DNA from: Cyanobacterium stanieri LEGE 03274
GTDB taxonomy: Bacteria; Cyanobacteriota; Cyanobacteriia; Cyanobacteriales; Cyanobacteriaceae
Direction of reading: 5' to 3'
Assembly (NCBI RefSeq): GCF_015207825.1
Contig: NZ_JADEWC010000004.1
Location: forward strand, 1-64,000
DNA: 64,000 nt
In this document: in pieces, positions 33,801 to 42,479 of the stretch
Layout of the letters: every line of letters starts with the position of its first letter
How positions within the stretch are numbered: the first letter of the stretch is position 1
Notes under the pieces: generated by a model
The model's database searches: none
Seen by the model: only the letters and a program-made list of their open reading frames with translations
What the model was told of the DNA's origin: nothing
Program-made: the position numbers and the translations under genes

Positions 33801-34782
33801 CCCCTAAAAACCGTTTCATTCCTTCTTGATATAACTTTTGTAAACGATCTTGCAACTCAAAAAAGCTATCATAAGCGATACCTTTCCAGTACAACTTTAA
33901 TTCATCAGGATTGTTAGTTTCATCAACAATTTTACACAAGAATAAATTAACTAATTTATCAAAAGCATTTTCACGCCCAGATACATTATGTTGTCTTAAA
34001 ATAGTTGCAAATTGATGATATTTTCCTTGAATATCATTACTGTTAATAGTTGTTAAATCCGCTAAAGAATATTTAGTTTTACCGATTTCATAAGCAGGTA
34101 TATCATCTTCAAAAATTCCCTTAGTAGCGAAATCTTGATTATAAGTTTCTTTCCATGCTTGATAAATGTCTTCTTTATCTAAAAGTTTAGCTTTTTCATA
34201 GGATAATGGCTCTTTATCTGCTATTTCTTCTAAGAGTTTTTCATTATCTTTAAGGGTAATTAAATAATAGTTAAAAGTAACTTTTTCATCTACCGAATCA
34301 GAGGTATAAAGGGCAATAAATTGAGTGCTTCCTGCTTGTTTAGCATAGGAAAAAATTTGTCCACCATTAATTAATGTCTTTTTCCATTCATTATCAAATT
34401 CATTTCCTGCGGTTTTACACTCAATAATTAACAAAGATTTACCTGAATTATCTTTAACCATAATATCCGCCCTTCCACCACTTGCACCATGCCCCACAGT
34501 CCATTTTGGTTCAAGTTCAATATGTTGCGGTTTATAACCTTTGTTAAATAATCTACAAACGCATTCAAAAACAACAAAATTCTCTTTTTGCTTAAAACTG
34601 GTGGTAAATTCACCACTAATAGTAAAACCTTTTTCGGTAGGATAAATTAATTTTTCGTTTTTAAAATCTACTTTTAATATTGTTTCAATTAAGGGAAATT
34701 CTTTTGAAAAAATATTCTCTTTTTCACTGGCTATAAATCCAAGATTAATTAATACTTGTTTAAGGTTATCTTTATCAATCAC
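30847..34782 (-). CDS. Fused restriction-methylation-specificity enzyme (type IIG/I-like), 1311 aa
   Basis: GTG start at 34782. The domain order is an N-terminal nuclease with GGRADIMV and LLIIECKTAG (PD-ExK, about 105-128), a helical linker, an N6-adenine methyltransferase (about 400-700) with VIDYACGAGHFL as SAM loop and NPPYS as catalytic motif, and two specificity (TRD) modules (about 930-1115 and 1125-1305), each with I-PLPP/IPSIE-type ends and a helical spacer. One polypeptide therefore carries restriction, protection and recognition of a bipartite site. Convergent to mcrC. The small ORF at 30580 follows it. No truncation is evident. Confidence 0.93.
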   Translation of the reverse strand: MIDKDNLKQVLINLGFIASEKENIFSKEFPLIETILKVDFKNEKLIYPTEKGFTISGEFTTSFKQKENFVVFECVCRLFNKGYKPQHIELEPKWTVGHGASGGRADIMVKDNSGKSLLIIECKTAGNEFDNEWKKTLINGGQIFSYAKQAGSTQFIALYTSDSVDEKVTFNYYLITLKDNEKLLEEIADKEPLSYEKAKLLDKEDIYQAWKETYNQDFATKGIFEDDIPAYEIGKTKYSLADLTTINSNDIQGKYHQFATILRQHNVSGRENAFDKLVNLFLCKIVDETNNPDELKLYWKGIAYDSFFELQDRLQKLYQEGMKRFLGEDVTYIDNESIDQAFRFFKNDPDATKDTIKKYFRQLKFFTNNDFAFIDVHNEKLFYQNSAVLLKLVQMLQDIRLKTEEENQFLGDMFEGFLDQGIKQSEGQFFTPIPLVKFILKSLPLEQIITESEEIPKVIDYACGAGHFLNEYAQEIKPIVENNKKNDLEKYYQNIVGIEKEYRLSKVAKVSAFMYGQDEINIIYADTLANIPNIKENDYSILVANPPYSVKGFLETLEEKDRKKYQLIETIEIKSYPNNNSIETFFIERAKQLLKPGGVMGIIVPSSILTKGKAKSTSKSTNIYVATREILLKYFDIIAIAEFGSGTFGKTGTNTVTLFLRRKAENPAPCEHFLNRVNSWFKGEDSKNNIFQDEYLIKKYCHHLGFNFDDYKIFLAGEINEQLLNHDIFKEYKKEFDKWTEIKNLKKQRAFKALTEEAKQEELNKRFIIYVQDVERDKLYYFVLANLNPQRVLIIKSPSKNKEMKEFLGYEWSSAKGNEGIKYLGNVTVEEVTENEEEDSNNLEEEDKRVLSNLFNLDKINTPLYDPQNNDNSAKINFLIKQNFLSETVNIPDSLSSFVTSALLVDMLDFSRPDFNKSISLTPNKKSITFDTKWDLYKLGDIVDIKIGGTPSRSNSSYFRGDNLWVSISEMNGQIITDTKEKITDQGVKDSNVKLIPKGTSLLSFKLSIGKTAIAGKDLYTNEAIAGLIPFEKNQVLDLFLFHIFNAKLIDLENVGLNTFGKSLNSGFLKTDVKIPLPPLEIQEEIVKACQAIDEEFEKAETIIKSEKENIEKLIKKTSNNSKLIKISNIIDINTESYDPTNEPKKEFIYVDIDSVEKGTGIISFSKKIMGENAPSRAKRIATIGSTIISTVRPYLKGFAYIDEQPENTIYSTGFAILKSKNENIFINKMIYLLFMFSKDLMEQMEIAMPKSSYPSINKEDIENFKISIPSIEKQKQTIFEIEKCEAKIKEAKKIINGIAKRKEAVIYQYL

Positions 34783-34882
34783 AAATTTCCTAACTTTATT
34801 TTTTAATACGCAACTTTATTACTTTATTAAAAGTTATACAACTTTATTACCATATTACATAAAAGACGATCGCCTCTTAGAA

Positions 34883-36751
34883 CTATTCCACCGTAACGCT
34901 TTTCGCCAAATTACGGGGTTGATCCACATCCAAACCACGCAAAGAAGCGATGTAATAGGAAAGCAACTGTAAAGGAATCACCGCCAAAATAGGGGATAAC
35001 AACTCCTCCACCTCTGGCACGTTTAAAATATCATGGAATACCTCATCATCATAACTTTGGGGTACAATGCCAATCAAACGAGCATCCCTTGCCTTTGCCT
35101 CCTGAGCATTGGAAATCACCTTTTCATAAACACTACCACCCATGGCGATCGCCACTACAGGCACATGAGCATCTAAAAGGGCAATGGGACCATGTTTCAT
35201 CTCCCCTGCAGGATAACCCTCCGCATGGATATAACTAATCTCCTTGAGCTTCAGCGCCCCTTCTAAGGCGATGGGGAAATTAATACCCCTACCCAAGAAA
35301 ACAAAATCTCTGGTTTCAGGAAAATTATGCGCCAACTCCTCAATTTTTGCTTCCTGAGTTTGTAAAATCTTCTCAATTTGCGTCGGTAGTTGCAATAAAC
35401 CTGCTAAAATTTGGTCAATTCTTTCTGGGCTAATGGTTTTCCGTTGCCAAGCCAAATCCAACGCCAACACATAAAAAGCCATTACCTGTGCCACAAAAGT
35501 TTTGGTAGCCGCCACCCCAATCTCAATTCCAGCATAGGTATTAATTAATTGATCCACCATACCCCCGAGGGTACTTTCTGGGCGATTACTAATGCCCACA
35601 ATGCGGGGGCGATAGGGTTTATCTAACCCAGAGCGTCTTTGTCTTTCCATGCCCAGCGCCGCCAAGGTGTCCGCCGTTTCTCCCGACTGAGTAACCCCGA
35701 TAGTCATGGTGTTAGCCATAATTGGGCTTGGAGAATATCGATATTCCGAGGCATACTGAACAAAAGTAGGTATCTCGGCAATTTGTTCCAACAAATATTT
35801 ACCCACCAAACTAGCGTGCCAAGAAGTACCACAGGCAACGATTTGGATGTTTTCTAAATTATCGATTAATTCAGAGCTTAAATTGAGATTAACAGGTTTA
35901 GTGCCTTTTTGTTGCCAATCGGGATTAAAATACACCTCTAAACAAGTACGCACCACGGAGGGTTGTTCGTGGATTTCCTTAAGCATGAAATGGCGGAATC
36001 CTTGTTTTTCAACCGTTACAGGACTCCAATCCAACACCCGAGGACTACGGCGTAACCTTTTACCCTCAAAATCATATAACTCTACCCCCAAGGGGTTTAA
36101 ACGTCCAATTTCTCCATTTTCCAAAGCCAATACGGCGTTAGTATGATTCACTAGGGCGGTTACATCCGAGGCACAGAAAAACTCACCCTGTCCAAAACCA
36201 ATAATTAAAGGAGCATTTTGACGGGCAACGATTAATTCTTCAGGATAATCAGCACATAAAAGGGCGATCGCAAAGGCACCCTCCAAACGATGTACCGTCT
36301 TCATCACAGCATCCATAAAAGGATCATCTCCTTCAGGATTATAATATTCTGCTAATAAATGGGGAATTACCTCTGTATCAGTATCCGAAACAAAATTATG
36401 TCCTTTCTCCTTCAACTCCTTCCGTAACTCCTGATAATTTTCGACGATGCCATTTTGTACCACCGCAAACCTACCCTCATTATCCCCATGGGGATGGGCA
36501 TTATATTCCTCTGGTTTACCATGGGTAGCCCAACGGGTATGCCCAATACCGATTTGAGCATAATTAATATTATTTTCTAACTTCGTGCGCAAATTATGTA
36601 GCTTACCTTTTGCCCTGACGGCCGTTAACTGCTGATCATAAATTGTAGCGATACCCGCAGAGTCGTAACCCCTATATTCTAACTTCTCTAATCCACCAAT
36701 AAGAATATCTACCGCCCTTTGAGTTCCAATGTAACCGACAATTCCGCACAT
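34883..36751 (-). CDS. glmS: Glutamine-fructose-6-phosphate aminotransferase
   Basis: The 622-aa protein begins MCGIVGYIG, with Cys2 as the glutaminase nucleophile, followed by LEYRGYDSAGIA and GHTRWATHG of the N-terminal amidotransferase domain (about 1-240). Two SIS isomerase domains follow, with CGTSWHA and SQSGETADT, and the C-terminus LAKSVTVE matches the family end. It makes glucosamine-6-phosphate for peptidoglycan and lipopolysaccharide. Full length, cytosolic. Stands alone; no glmS ribozyme is evident upstream, as expected outside Firmicutes. Confidence 0.98.
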   Translation of the reverse strand: MCGIVGYIGTQRAVDILIGGLEKLEYRGYDSAGIATIYDQQLTAVRAKGKLHNLRTKLENNINYAQIGIGHTRWATHGKPEEYNAHPHGDNEGRFAVVQNGIVENYQELRKELKEKGHNFVSDTDTEVIPHLLAEYYNPEGDDPFMDAVMKTVHRLEGAFAIALLCADYPEELIVARQNAPLIIGFGQGEFFCASDVTALVNHTNAVLALENGEIGRLNPLGVELYDFEGKRLRRSPRVLDWSPVTVEKQGFRHFMLKEIHEQPSVVRTCLEVYFNPDWQQKGTKPVNLNLSSELIDNLENIQIVACGTSWHASLVGKYLLEQIAEIPTFVQYASEYRYSPSPIMANTMTIGVTQSGETADTLAALGMERQRRSGLDKPYRPRIVGISNRPESTLGGMVDQLINTYAGIEIGVAATKTFVAQVMAFYVLALDLAWQRKTISPERIDQILAGLLQLPTQIEKILQTQEAKIEELAHNFPETRDFVFLGRGINFPIALEGALKLKEISYIHAEGYPAGEMKHGPIALLDAHVPVVAIAMGGSVYEKVISNAQEAKARDARLIGIVPQSYDDEVFHDILNVPEVEELLSPILAVIPLQLLSYYIASLRGLDVDQPRNLAKSVTVE

Positions 36752-36849
36752 AAGTTTAATCGTTAATGATTAGTCCAATGATTATAGACAATAACAAAAA
36801 AAATGGAAATGATCATGGTCTGATGAACAAAACCATCAAAATAATTCTT

Positions 36850-37419
36850 TTAAAAATTATCAGTTTCCGTAGGATTAACAGCCCCTGGGCGATTTAAAAA
36901 TAAATTTCCTGCCGAGTCATTTTGATAAATACATTCAATTTTGGGAGAAGCCTCCAAAGGCCCTGTAAAACCAAAGGTATTCATTCTATTTTTACATTGT
37001 CTAACTTGTTCATTACTAACGAGGTTTTGTTTTTCTAAAATTGACCAATTATTACGTCTCAAAACGCAACCAGGTTGCATAGTTGGTTGAGTAACATAAA
37101 CATTAAAAGGGTTGAGGGTAATAAATACACGCATATCAGAAACGATCGCACTTGCCCCAAATTGAATACATACTTCAGGATTAGGCGCTGCCCTGTCAAT
37201 GACTTCCCGAGAAGCAATATTTGGACTATTGGTGGTTTGTCCTGAACTTAACGCAATACCTAAACCAATACCTAACATAAATATCCCCGCACAAATAGCC
37301 ACGATAGTATAATTCAAACCTTCGATGAACGAAGATTTTTTCGGAGGAGTATTACCATATCGACTTTGGCGCGAAGGAGGCTCGGAATAGGAATAAGGAG
37401 GCTTTGATCTACGTGGCAT
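36850..37419 (-). CDS. DUF3172 family protein, membrane-anchored
   Basis: The 189-aa protein has a Pro/Ser-rich start, one membrane helix (about 35-58, TIVAICAGIFMLGIGLGIAL) and a lumenal or periplasmic domain with four Cys residues (PEVCIQFG, GCVLRRNNW, RQCKNRM, IECIYQ). This arrangement is that of the cyanobacterial DUF3172 family, whose function is unknown. It has QFGASAIV and RVFITLNPFNVYVTQP, both typical for the family. It stands alone downstream of the dndE gene on the same strand, with a 62-bp gap. Confidence 0.85.
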   Translation of the reverse strand: MPRRSKPPYSYSEPPSRQSRYGNTPPKKSSFIEGLNYTIVAICAGIFMLGIGLGIALSSGQTTNSPNIASREVIDRAAPNPEVCIQFGASAIVSDMRVFITLNPFNVYVTQPTMQPGCVLRRNNWSILEKQNLVSNEQVRQCKNRMNTFGFTGPLEASPKIECIYQNDSAGNLFLNRPGAVNPTETDNF

Positions 37420-37481
37420 AGGAGTAATTTTTTATTGATTATATTATGATAATCATCTTCAACATTATAACCTCCCTCGGA

Positions 37482-37907
37482 TTATTCCATAGCTTGGTCA
37501 GATTGTACCGCTAAATTAACAAAGTCTTCAATTTTACGGAGATTTGTATCTCCCACCAAATAACCGATGCCACGATGAAGATGAAGTAAGAACTGTTCTT
37601 TAAGGGTAGCATCATCTAATCCTAAACCATCTTGATGACATCTTTGTTTTAGCACCATCAATAATATATCTGCCATGTCTCCCCCAAATACTTGCCATGT
37701 CATTTCTAAGTTACTGTCAGCGGGAATTGGGTAGGGAGTGGGTTTATTTTCTTCGGCAATAGAGCGACAAAAAGCCCAACGACAAAGAATATTCCAGTTT
37801 TCTATTTTGGTGATTCTTTTAAGCCTAATTAGTTGATCTTTTCCTTTTTTTGATATTTTTATTCTTTCTATGGGCAATCCTGAAGATGTCTGTTTTACAC
37901 TATTCAC
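37482..37907 (-). CDS. dndE: DndE-like DNA phosphorothioation protein (lone gene)
   Basis: The 141-aa protein from GTG 37907 has the DndE pattern: RIKISKKGKDQLIRLKRITK near the N-terminus, NWNILCRWAFCRSI, a Pro-rich PTPYPIP loop, TWQVFGGDMADILLMVLKQR and a C-terminal LHRGIGYLV. DndE binds nicked DNA within the DndBCDE complex that places sulfur in the DNA backbone. dndB, dndC and dndD are not in this window, so dndE is isolated here; either the others are elsewhere or it has an independent role. Confidence 0.9.
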   Translation of the reverse strand: MNSVKQTSSGLPIERIKISKKGKDQLIRLKRITKIENWNILCRWAFCRSIAEENKPTPYPIPADSNLEMTWQVFGGDMADILLMVLKQRCHQDGLGLDDATLKEQFLLHLHRGIGYLVGDTNLRKIEDFVNLAVQSDQAME

Positions 37908-37992
37908 TTTATTTATGGAAAATCAATAACTAAAATTTAATTATAGATAGAATAACAACTATTATCACTGGCAAAATTGATCCATAAAAGCC

Positions 37993-38136
37993 ATGAGTCA
38001 AATCATCTCAAAAGCCATTACCCCCAAGGAATTTCTACAACAATCAGAAACCCAACCACCCCAAGAATACATAGAGGGAAAAATATTCCCTCTTATCCAT
38101 TCCCCATTGCCCATTCCCTATTGCCTAATTTATTAA
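37993..38136 (+). pseudogene. Uma2 (DUF820) family fragment
   Basis: ATG 37993 opens a frame with AITPKEFLQQSETQPPQEYI and EGKI, the typical N-terminus of Uma2/DUF820 restriction-endonuclease-fold proteins (usually about 190 aa). After 31 residues the frame enters the dispersed TTATCCATTCCCCATTGCCC repeat and stops. The catalytic core is missing, so this is a fragment cut by a repeat. Confidence 0.6.
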
Positions 38137-38199
38137 TTTGTACTCCACAATGGATTATCATATATAGGAGTATTAAATATAATTAAGACATAGATTAAA

Positions 38200-39483
38200 G
38201 TGAGCCAAACTAACTTAAACTATTTAGCCGATACAGATCCAGCTATAGCGGAAATTATTGCCAACGAGTTACAACGCCAAAGAAGTCATCTCGAATTAAT
38301 TGCTAGTGAAAACTTTACCTCCCCTGCGGTAATGGCTGCCCAAGGTTCTGTGTTAACTAATAAATACGCTGAAGGTTTACCCGGAAAACGTTACTATGGT
38401 GGTTGTCATTTTGTCGATCAAGCCGAAGACTTAGCCATCGAAAGAGCTAAAAAATTATTCGGTGCCGAAATGGCCAACGTACAACCCCACTCTGGCGCCC
38501 AAGCTAACTTTGCCGTATTTTTAACTCTCCTCAACCCAGGGGATAAAATTATGGGCATGGACTTATCCCACGGTGGACACCTTACCCATGGTTCTCCTGT
38601 AAACGTTTCTGGTAAATGGTTTGAAGTGTGTCAATATGGCGTAAGCAAGGAAACCGAGCGCCTAGATTATGACGAAATCAGAACATTAGCACTAAAAGAG
38701 CGTCCTAAGTTAATCATTTGCGGTTATTCTGCTTATCCTCGCATTATCGATTTTGCCAAATTCCGTGAAATCGCTGACGAAGTAGGGGCATATTTACTCG
38801 CAGACATCGCCCATATCGCTGGTTTGGTAGCCAGTGGACATCACCCCAATCCTGTGCCTTATTGTGATGTGGTAACTACTACTACCCATAAAACCCTCAG
38901 AGGCCCCCGTGGTGGCTTGATTTTGACCCGTGATGCGGAATTAGGTAAAAAACTTAATAAGGCGGTATTCCCCGGTACTCAGGGCGGCCCTTTGGAACAC
39001 GTCATCGCTGGTAAGGCAGTGGCTTTTGGTGAGGCGTTAAAACCTGAGTTCAAAACCTATTGCGCACAGGTGATTGCTAACTCTCAGGCTTTGGGTTCTC
39101 AGTTAGTTAACAGAGGCTTTAAGTTGGTTTCTGGTGGTAGTGATAACCATTTGAATTTGGTTGATTTACGTTCCATTGGTATGACTGGTAAGGTAGCTGA
39201 TAAGTTGTTGGGTGAAACCAGCATCACTGCCAACAAAAATACTGTACCTTTTGATCCTGAATCTCCTTTTGTTACTAGCGGTTTACGTTTGGGTTCTCCT
39301 GCAGAAACCACTAGGGGCTTGAAAGAGGCTGAGTTTACCGAGATTGCCAACATTATTGCCGATCGCCTCTTAAACCCTGATGATGAGGCTGTTAGAACCG
39401 ATTGTATGCGCCGTGTAGAGGCTCTGTGCGATCGTTTCCCCCTTTATCCTCACATTACTATTCCGGTACCTGCTCTGGCCTAA
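38200..39483 (+). CDS. glyA: Serine hydroxymethyltransferase
   Basis: The 427-aa protein has the full SHMT set: [28 protein letters not shown], the PLP Lys in [14 protein letters not shown], and [13 protein letters not shown]. It interconverts serine and glycine and supplies one-carbon units to folate. GTG start at 38200, which fits the family length; a weak ribosome site. Followed by a strong palindromic terminator at 39520. Single gene. Confidence 0.98.
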   Translation: MSQTNLNYLADTDPAIAEIIANELQRQRSHLELIASENFTSPAVMAAQGSVLTNKYAEGLPGKRYYGGCHFVDQAEDLAIERAKKLFGAEMANVQPHSGAQANFAVFLTLLNPGDKIMGMDLSHGGHLTHGSPVNVSGKWFEVCQYGVSKETERLDYDEIRTLALKERPKLIICGYSAYPRIIDFAKFREIADEVGAYLLADIAHIAGLVASGHHPNPVPYCDVVTTTTHKTLRGPRGGLILTRDAELGKKLNKAVFPGTQGGPLEHVIAGKAVAFGEALKPEFKTYCAQVIANSQALGSQLVNRGFKLVSGGSDNHLNLVDLRSIGMTGKVADKLLGETSITANKNTVPFDPESPFVTSGLRLGSPAETTRGLKEAEFTEIANIIADRLLNPDDEAVRTDCMRRVEALCDRFPLYPHITIPVPALA

Positions 39484-39519
39484 TCTAAAAACTTAAAGGC
39501 AACCGAATATTATTCAAGG

Positions 39520-39545
39520 CAAGGGGCTTAAGCCCCTTGTTTCTT
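39520..39545 (+). terminator. Rho-independent terminator of glyA
   Basis: CAAGGGGCTTAAGCCCCTTG (39520-39539) is a perfect 20-bp palindrome followed by TTTCTT, 37 bases after the glyA stop. The same outer sequence CAAGGGG/CCCCTTG is used at 61250. Confidence 0.85.
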
Positions 39546-39584
39546 AAAAGAGTGAACTAAGACTGTTAACAAAAAATTCTGATC

Positions 39585-40229
39585 ATGCTATTACAACCCC
39601 ACCAAAGAGTAAAATTAGATGACACCGAAGACACATTATTTTACGCTTATCCTCGTTTTGTTACCCACGTTGATAATAACTTTATCTCTCAATTAACCAA
39701 TCTCTATCGTCAAGAACTAAAACCCCATACAAAAATACTAGACTTAATGAGTAGTTGGGTTTCTCACCTGCCCCCAGAAATGGAATTTAGCCATATAGAA
39801 GGCCATGGTATGAATGAGGATGAGTTAAAAAAGAATGATAGGTTAGACCATTATTTTCTCCAAAATCTCAACAGTAACTTACAACTACCCCTAGAGGATA
39901 ATGATTTTGATGCGGTGTTATGCACAGTTTCTATTCAATATCTGCAATACCCCGAAGCAATTTTCATGGAAGTTGCCCGTATCCTCAAACCTGGTGGAGT
40001 AGCTATTTTTAGTTTTTCCAATCGGATGTTTTACCAAAAAGCCATTACCGCTTGGCGTGATGCCACCGACAGACAAAGGATATTTTTAACCAAGTCTTAT
40101 TTTCAGTCTGTGCCAGAGTTTGAAACCCCAGAAGTCATTGCACAACAACCTGAAACCCCTACTTTTTTACAGATGTTGGGTATGGGGGCAAAAGATCCCT
40201 TTTATGCAGTATATGCAAGGAAAAAATAG
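39585..40229 (+). CDS. SAM-dependent methyltransferase (type 11), 214 aa
   Basis: Class I methyltransferase features: KILDLMSSWVSHLP as motif I (the Gly-rich loop is degenerate), DFDAVLCTVSIQYLQYPEAI as motif II/post-II, and EVARILKPGGVAIFSFSNRMF as motif III. The substrate is unknown. It lies about 100 bases after glyA behind that gene's terminator and is convergent with the caspase-like gene, ending 18 bases from it. SHMT-linked one-carbon use is a possible but unproven connection. Confidence 0.88.
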   Translation: MLLQPHQRVKLDDTEDTLFYAYPRFVTHVDNNFISQLTNLYRQELKPHTKILDLMSSWVSHLPPEMEFSHIEGHGMNEDELKKNDRLDHYFLQNLNSNLQLPLEDNDFDAVLCTVSIQYLQYPEAIFMEVARILKPGGVAIFSFSNRMFYQKAITAWRDATDRQRIFLTKSYFQSVPEFETPEVIAQQPETPTFLQMLGMGAKDPFYAVYARKK

Positions 40230-40247
40230 CTCAAATTGTTTTTATAT

Positions 40248-42389
40248 TTAACTTCCTATTTCATAAATAAAATTAAAACTAGCCCAATTACTTAAATCTA
40301 AAGCATAAACATCTGATAAATTTGCCACTAAATCCCCAGTAACACCACTGCCCTCGTGTAAATCTAAAAGAATAGACTGTGCAATACTAGCAGGGTTTTC
40401 TAAAATGATAATTGATTCTTCTTCTAAACTATTTTTACTATTTTTATATAGTTGATTAAAAGTATTATTAAAAGGAGATTGAGAACAAATAATTATTAAT
40501 TCTCCTATGCCTTGATTTCCATTATCAATTAATTTAATGGTATTTTGTGGATCAGGAATAGTAAAAGTTTCTCGGGCATTTACCATAACATTTTTAGTGG
40601 AAAAATAGGCGATCGCCCTTCCCGAAGCATTAAAACCCATTATCATATAATAAAGGTCATAATCATTCTCATTGTAAATAGAAATAGAAAAAGAAGAACC
40701 AGCAGAAATATTAATCAACTGCTTTTGTTGAGAAATATTGGGAGTAGCACCAACATTAGAAGACGCATTATCAAATCCCTTACTGAGCAAAGTTTTTTGA
40801 TAACTCACATAACCCTGCTTATTCTGAAAATATTCCACCCCCACCCTCACAGGTAAACGAGAAGCACTACCATTGAGAGTCAAATTAAGCAACTTTTGAG
40901 CCAACTTATTTTGTAACGCATTACCCAATCGTTTTACCGCCGTAGAAACCGCCTCATTAGCAGTCTTCGCCATGGTATTAGGCAACAAAACCCCTGCCTG
41001 AGAAAACAAACCATAACTACCATTAGAAGTCAACTTACCCAAAATGCAATCCGCATAATTATCCCCCACATTAATCGCCTTAAAATCCCCCACAGAAGTT
41101 AAAGCGCTAGTAGCATCCACCCTTTCAATTCTTTGTAAACTACTATCCAAACCCACCATCAAATCAACATCTCGAGGAATAACCCTCACCGCCTCCCGTA
41201 ACACCATACCACTTTCCACCTTATCAACACCCTTTAAAACAAAACCTTTGCCTTTATTTCCCATCAAAGAATTAACTTGAATTACAACATTTTGAGAAAG
41301 ATCAATTTCCGTCGAAAAACAAGAACCTATGCCATAATTAAATAGCACCAATAAAGGCAAACCAACCAAATCAAACTCAACACTATTTCCCTTACTAGCA
41401 TTAGTTATCACAATATCCCCATGATGTTCCTCATCCGCCATCAGATAATAGGGGGATAGATCATTTTTAATAGCTAGAGTGATATTAGTATATTGTAATT
41501 CACCATTAATTAAAGCAATATTTGCTGCCACCTTTTTACTTAAAATTAAATTATTAATCGGGGCAACACTTTGCCATAGAGAATGAGTCAAACTATAAGT
41601 AAATAAACCAGCATTAAAACTATTACTGGTGATTTCCGTTGCCAAACCCTCCGTTGCCGAAGTAAAAATTACCCCCCCAGACTTATCCTTACCTCTCAAT
41701 AAAGAATTAGACTTCTTATTTTTTTGCTTAATATCCTGATTAAAAGCCAATTCCTTACCGCTAATAAGAGGAATACTATCACCATGATATGACCTCAACC
41801 ATAACTTAGTAGTGGTAGAAACCTCAAAAGGTTGATAACTCGTATCTAACACCAAAGTATAACGGCTAGTTTTGAGAGTCTGAAATAAACTAATTAAACT
41901 ATCCAATAAAATATCATCATTGCTACCATCACCCTTAAAACTACTACCATGGGTAATTAAACTTTCTCCTATCTTGCCATCACCCTCATTCAATCTCACC
42001 TGTCGCCCATAACCGCTAAAATGAAAAACAACTACATCATTTTCCTTTACCTGTTTTGCTAAATGCTCATCAAAAGCATTTAAAATTGACTCCCTCGAGG
42101 CTTTTTCATTGATTAACGTAAGAATATCACTAGGGTTAAAACCAAAACGAGAAACTAATAACTCCCTTTGTAACTCCACATCAGTTACACAACCTCTCAA
42201 GTTTTCATTACCCGAAGCATATTGATTAATACCCACCAAAAGGGCTAACTTCCGGGAATTAGAAGCCCCCAAGGCTTGACTATAACGATTTAATTGATAT
42301 TGAGGTAAAATTGTCTCACCGAAAAAACCTCCCAATGAGGCAAAAGTAAAACCTGCCCCCTGTAAAAAAGTACGTCTATTAATTTTCAT
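40248..42389 (-). CDS. Caspase-like (orthocaspase) protein with Tyr/Ser in place of the His/Cys dyad
   Basis: The 713-aa protein starts with a twin-arginine type signal (MKINRRTFLQGAGFTFA). A caspase p20 domain follows (about 45-235) with ALLVGINQY and a fold-typical VVFHFSGYGRQ, where the catalytic His of HFSGHG is Tyr, and VLDTSYQP, where the catalytic Cys of D-x-C-H is Ser. The C-terminal ~480 residues are a large beta-rich domain of the DUF4384 type. It is therefore probably an inactive pseudo-caspase exported across the membrane. Such Tyr-Ser variants are known among cyanobacterial orthocaspases. Confidence 0.88.
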   Translation of the reverse strand: MKINRRTFLQGAGFTFASLGGFFGETILPQYQLNRYSQALGASNSRKLALLVGINQYASGNENLRGCVTDVELQRELLVSRFGFNPSDILTLINEKASRESILNAFDEHLAKQVKENDVVVFHFSGYGRQVRLNEGDGKIGESLITHGSSFKGDGSNDDILLDSLISLFQTLKTSRYTLVLDTSYQPFEVSTTTKLWLRSYHGDSIPLISGKELAFNQDIKQKNKKSNSLLRGKDKSGGVIFTSATEGLATEITSNSFNAGLFTYSLTHSLWQSVAPINNLILSKKVAANIALINGELQYTNITLAIKNDLSPYYLMADEEHHGDIVITNASKGNSVEFDLVGLPLLVLFNYGIGSCFSTEIDLSQNVVIQVNSLMGNKGKGFVLKGVDKVESGMVLREAVRVIPRDVDLMVGLDSSLQRIERVDATSALTSVGDFKAINVGDNYADCILGKLTSNGSYGLFSQAGVLLPNTMAKTANEAVSTAVKRLGNALQNKLAQKLLNLTLNGSASRLPVRVGVEYFQNKQGYVSYQKTLLSKGFDNASSNVGATPNISQQKQLINISAGSSFSISIYNENDYDLYYMIMGFNASGRAIAYFSTKNVMVNARETFTIPDPQNTIKLIDNGNQGIGELIIICSQSPFNNTFNQLYKNSKNSLEEESIIILENPASIAQSILLDLHEGSGVTGDLVANLSDVYALDLSNWASFNFIYEIGS

Positions 42390-42479
42390 AATTAGGTTGT
42401 AGGCAATTGATATTTTATTGGTTAGAAAAAATTAAATGAATAATTTTTACTGCTGAGGAGTAACTACACTTACCAGAAA

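Noticed and set aside
37977-38186. 69-aa ORF upstream of glyA
   Set aside because: Out of frame with the recognisable Uma2 fragment at 37993.
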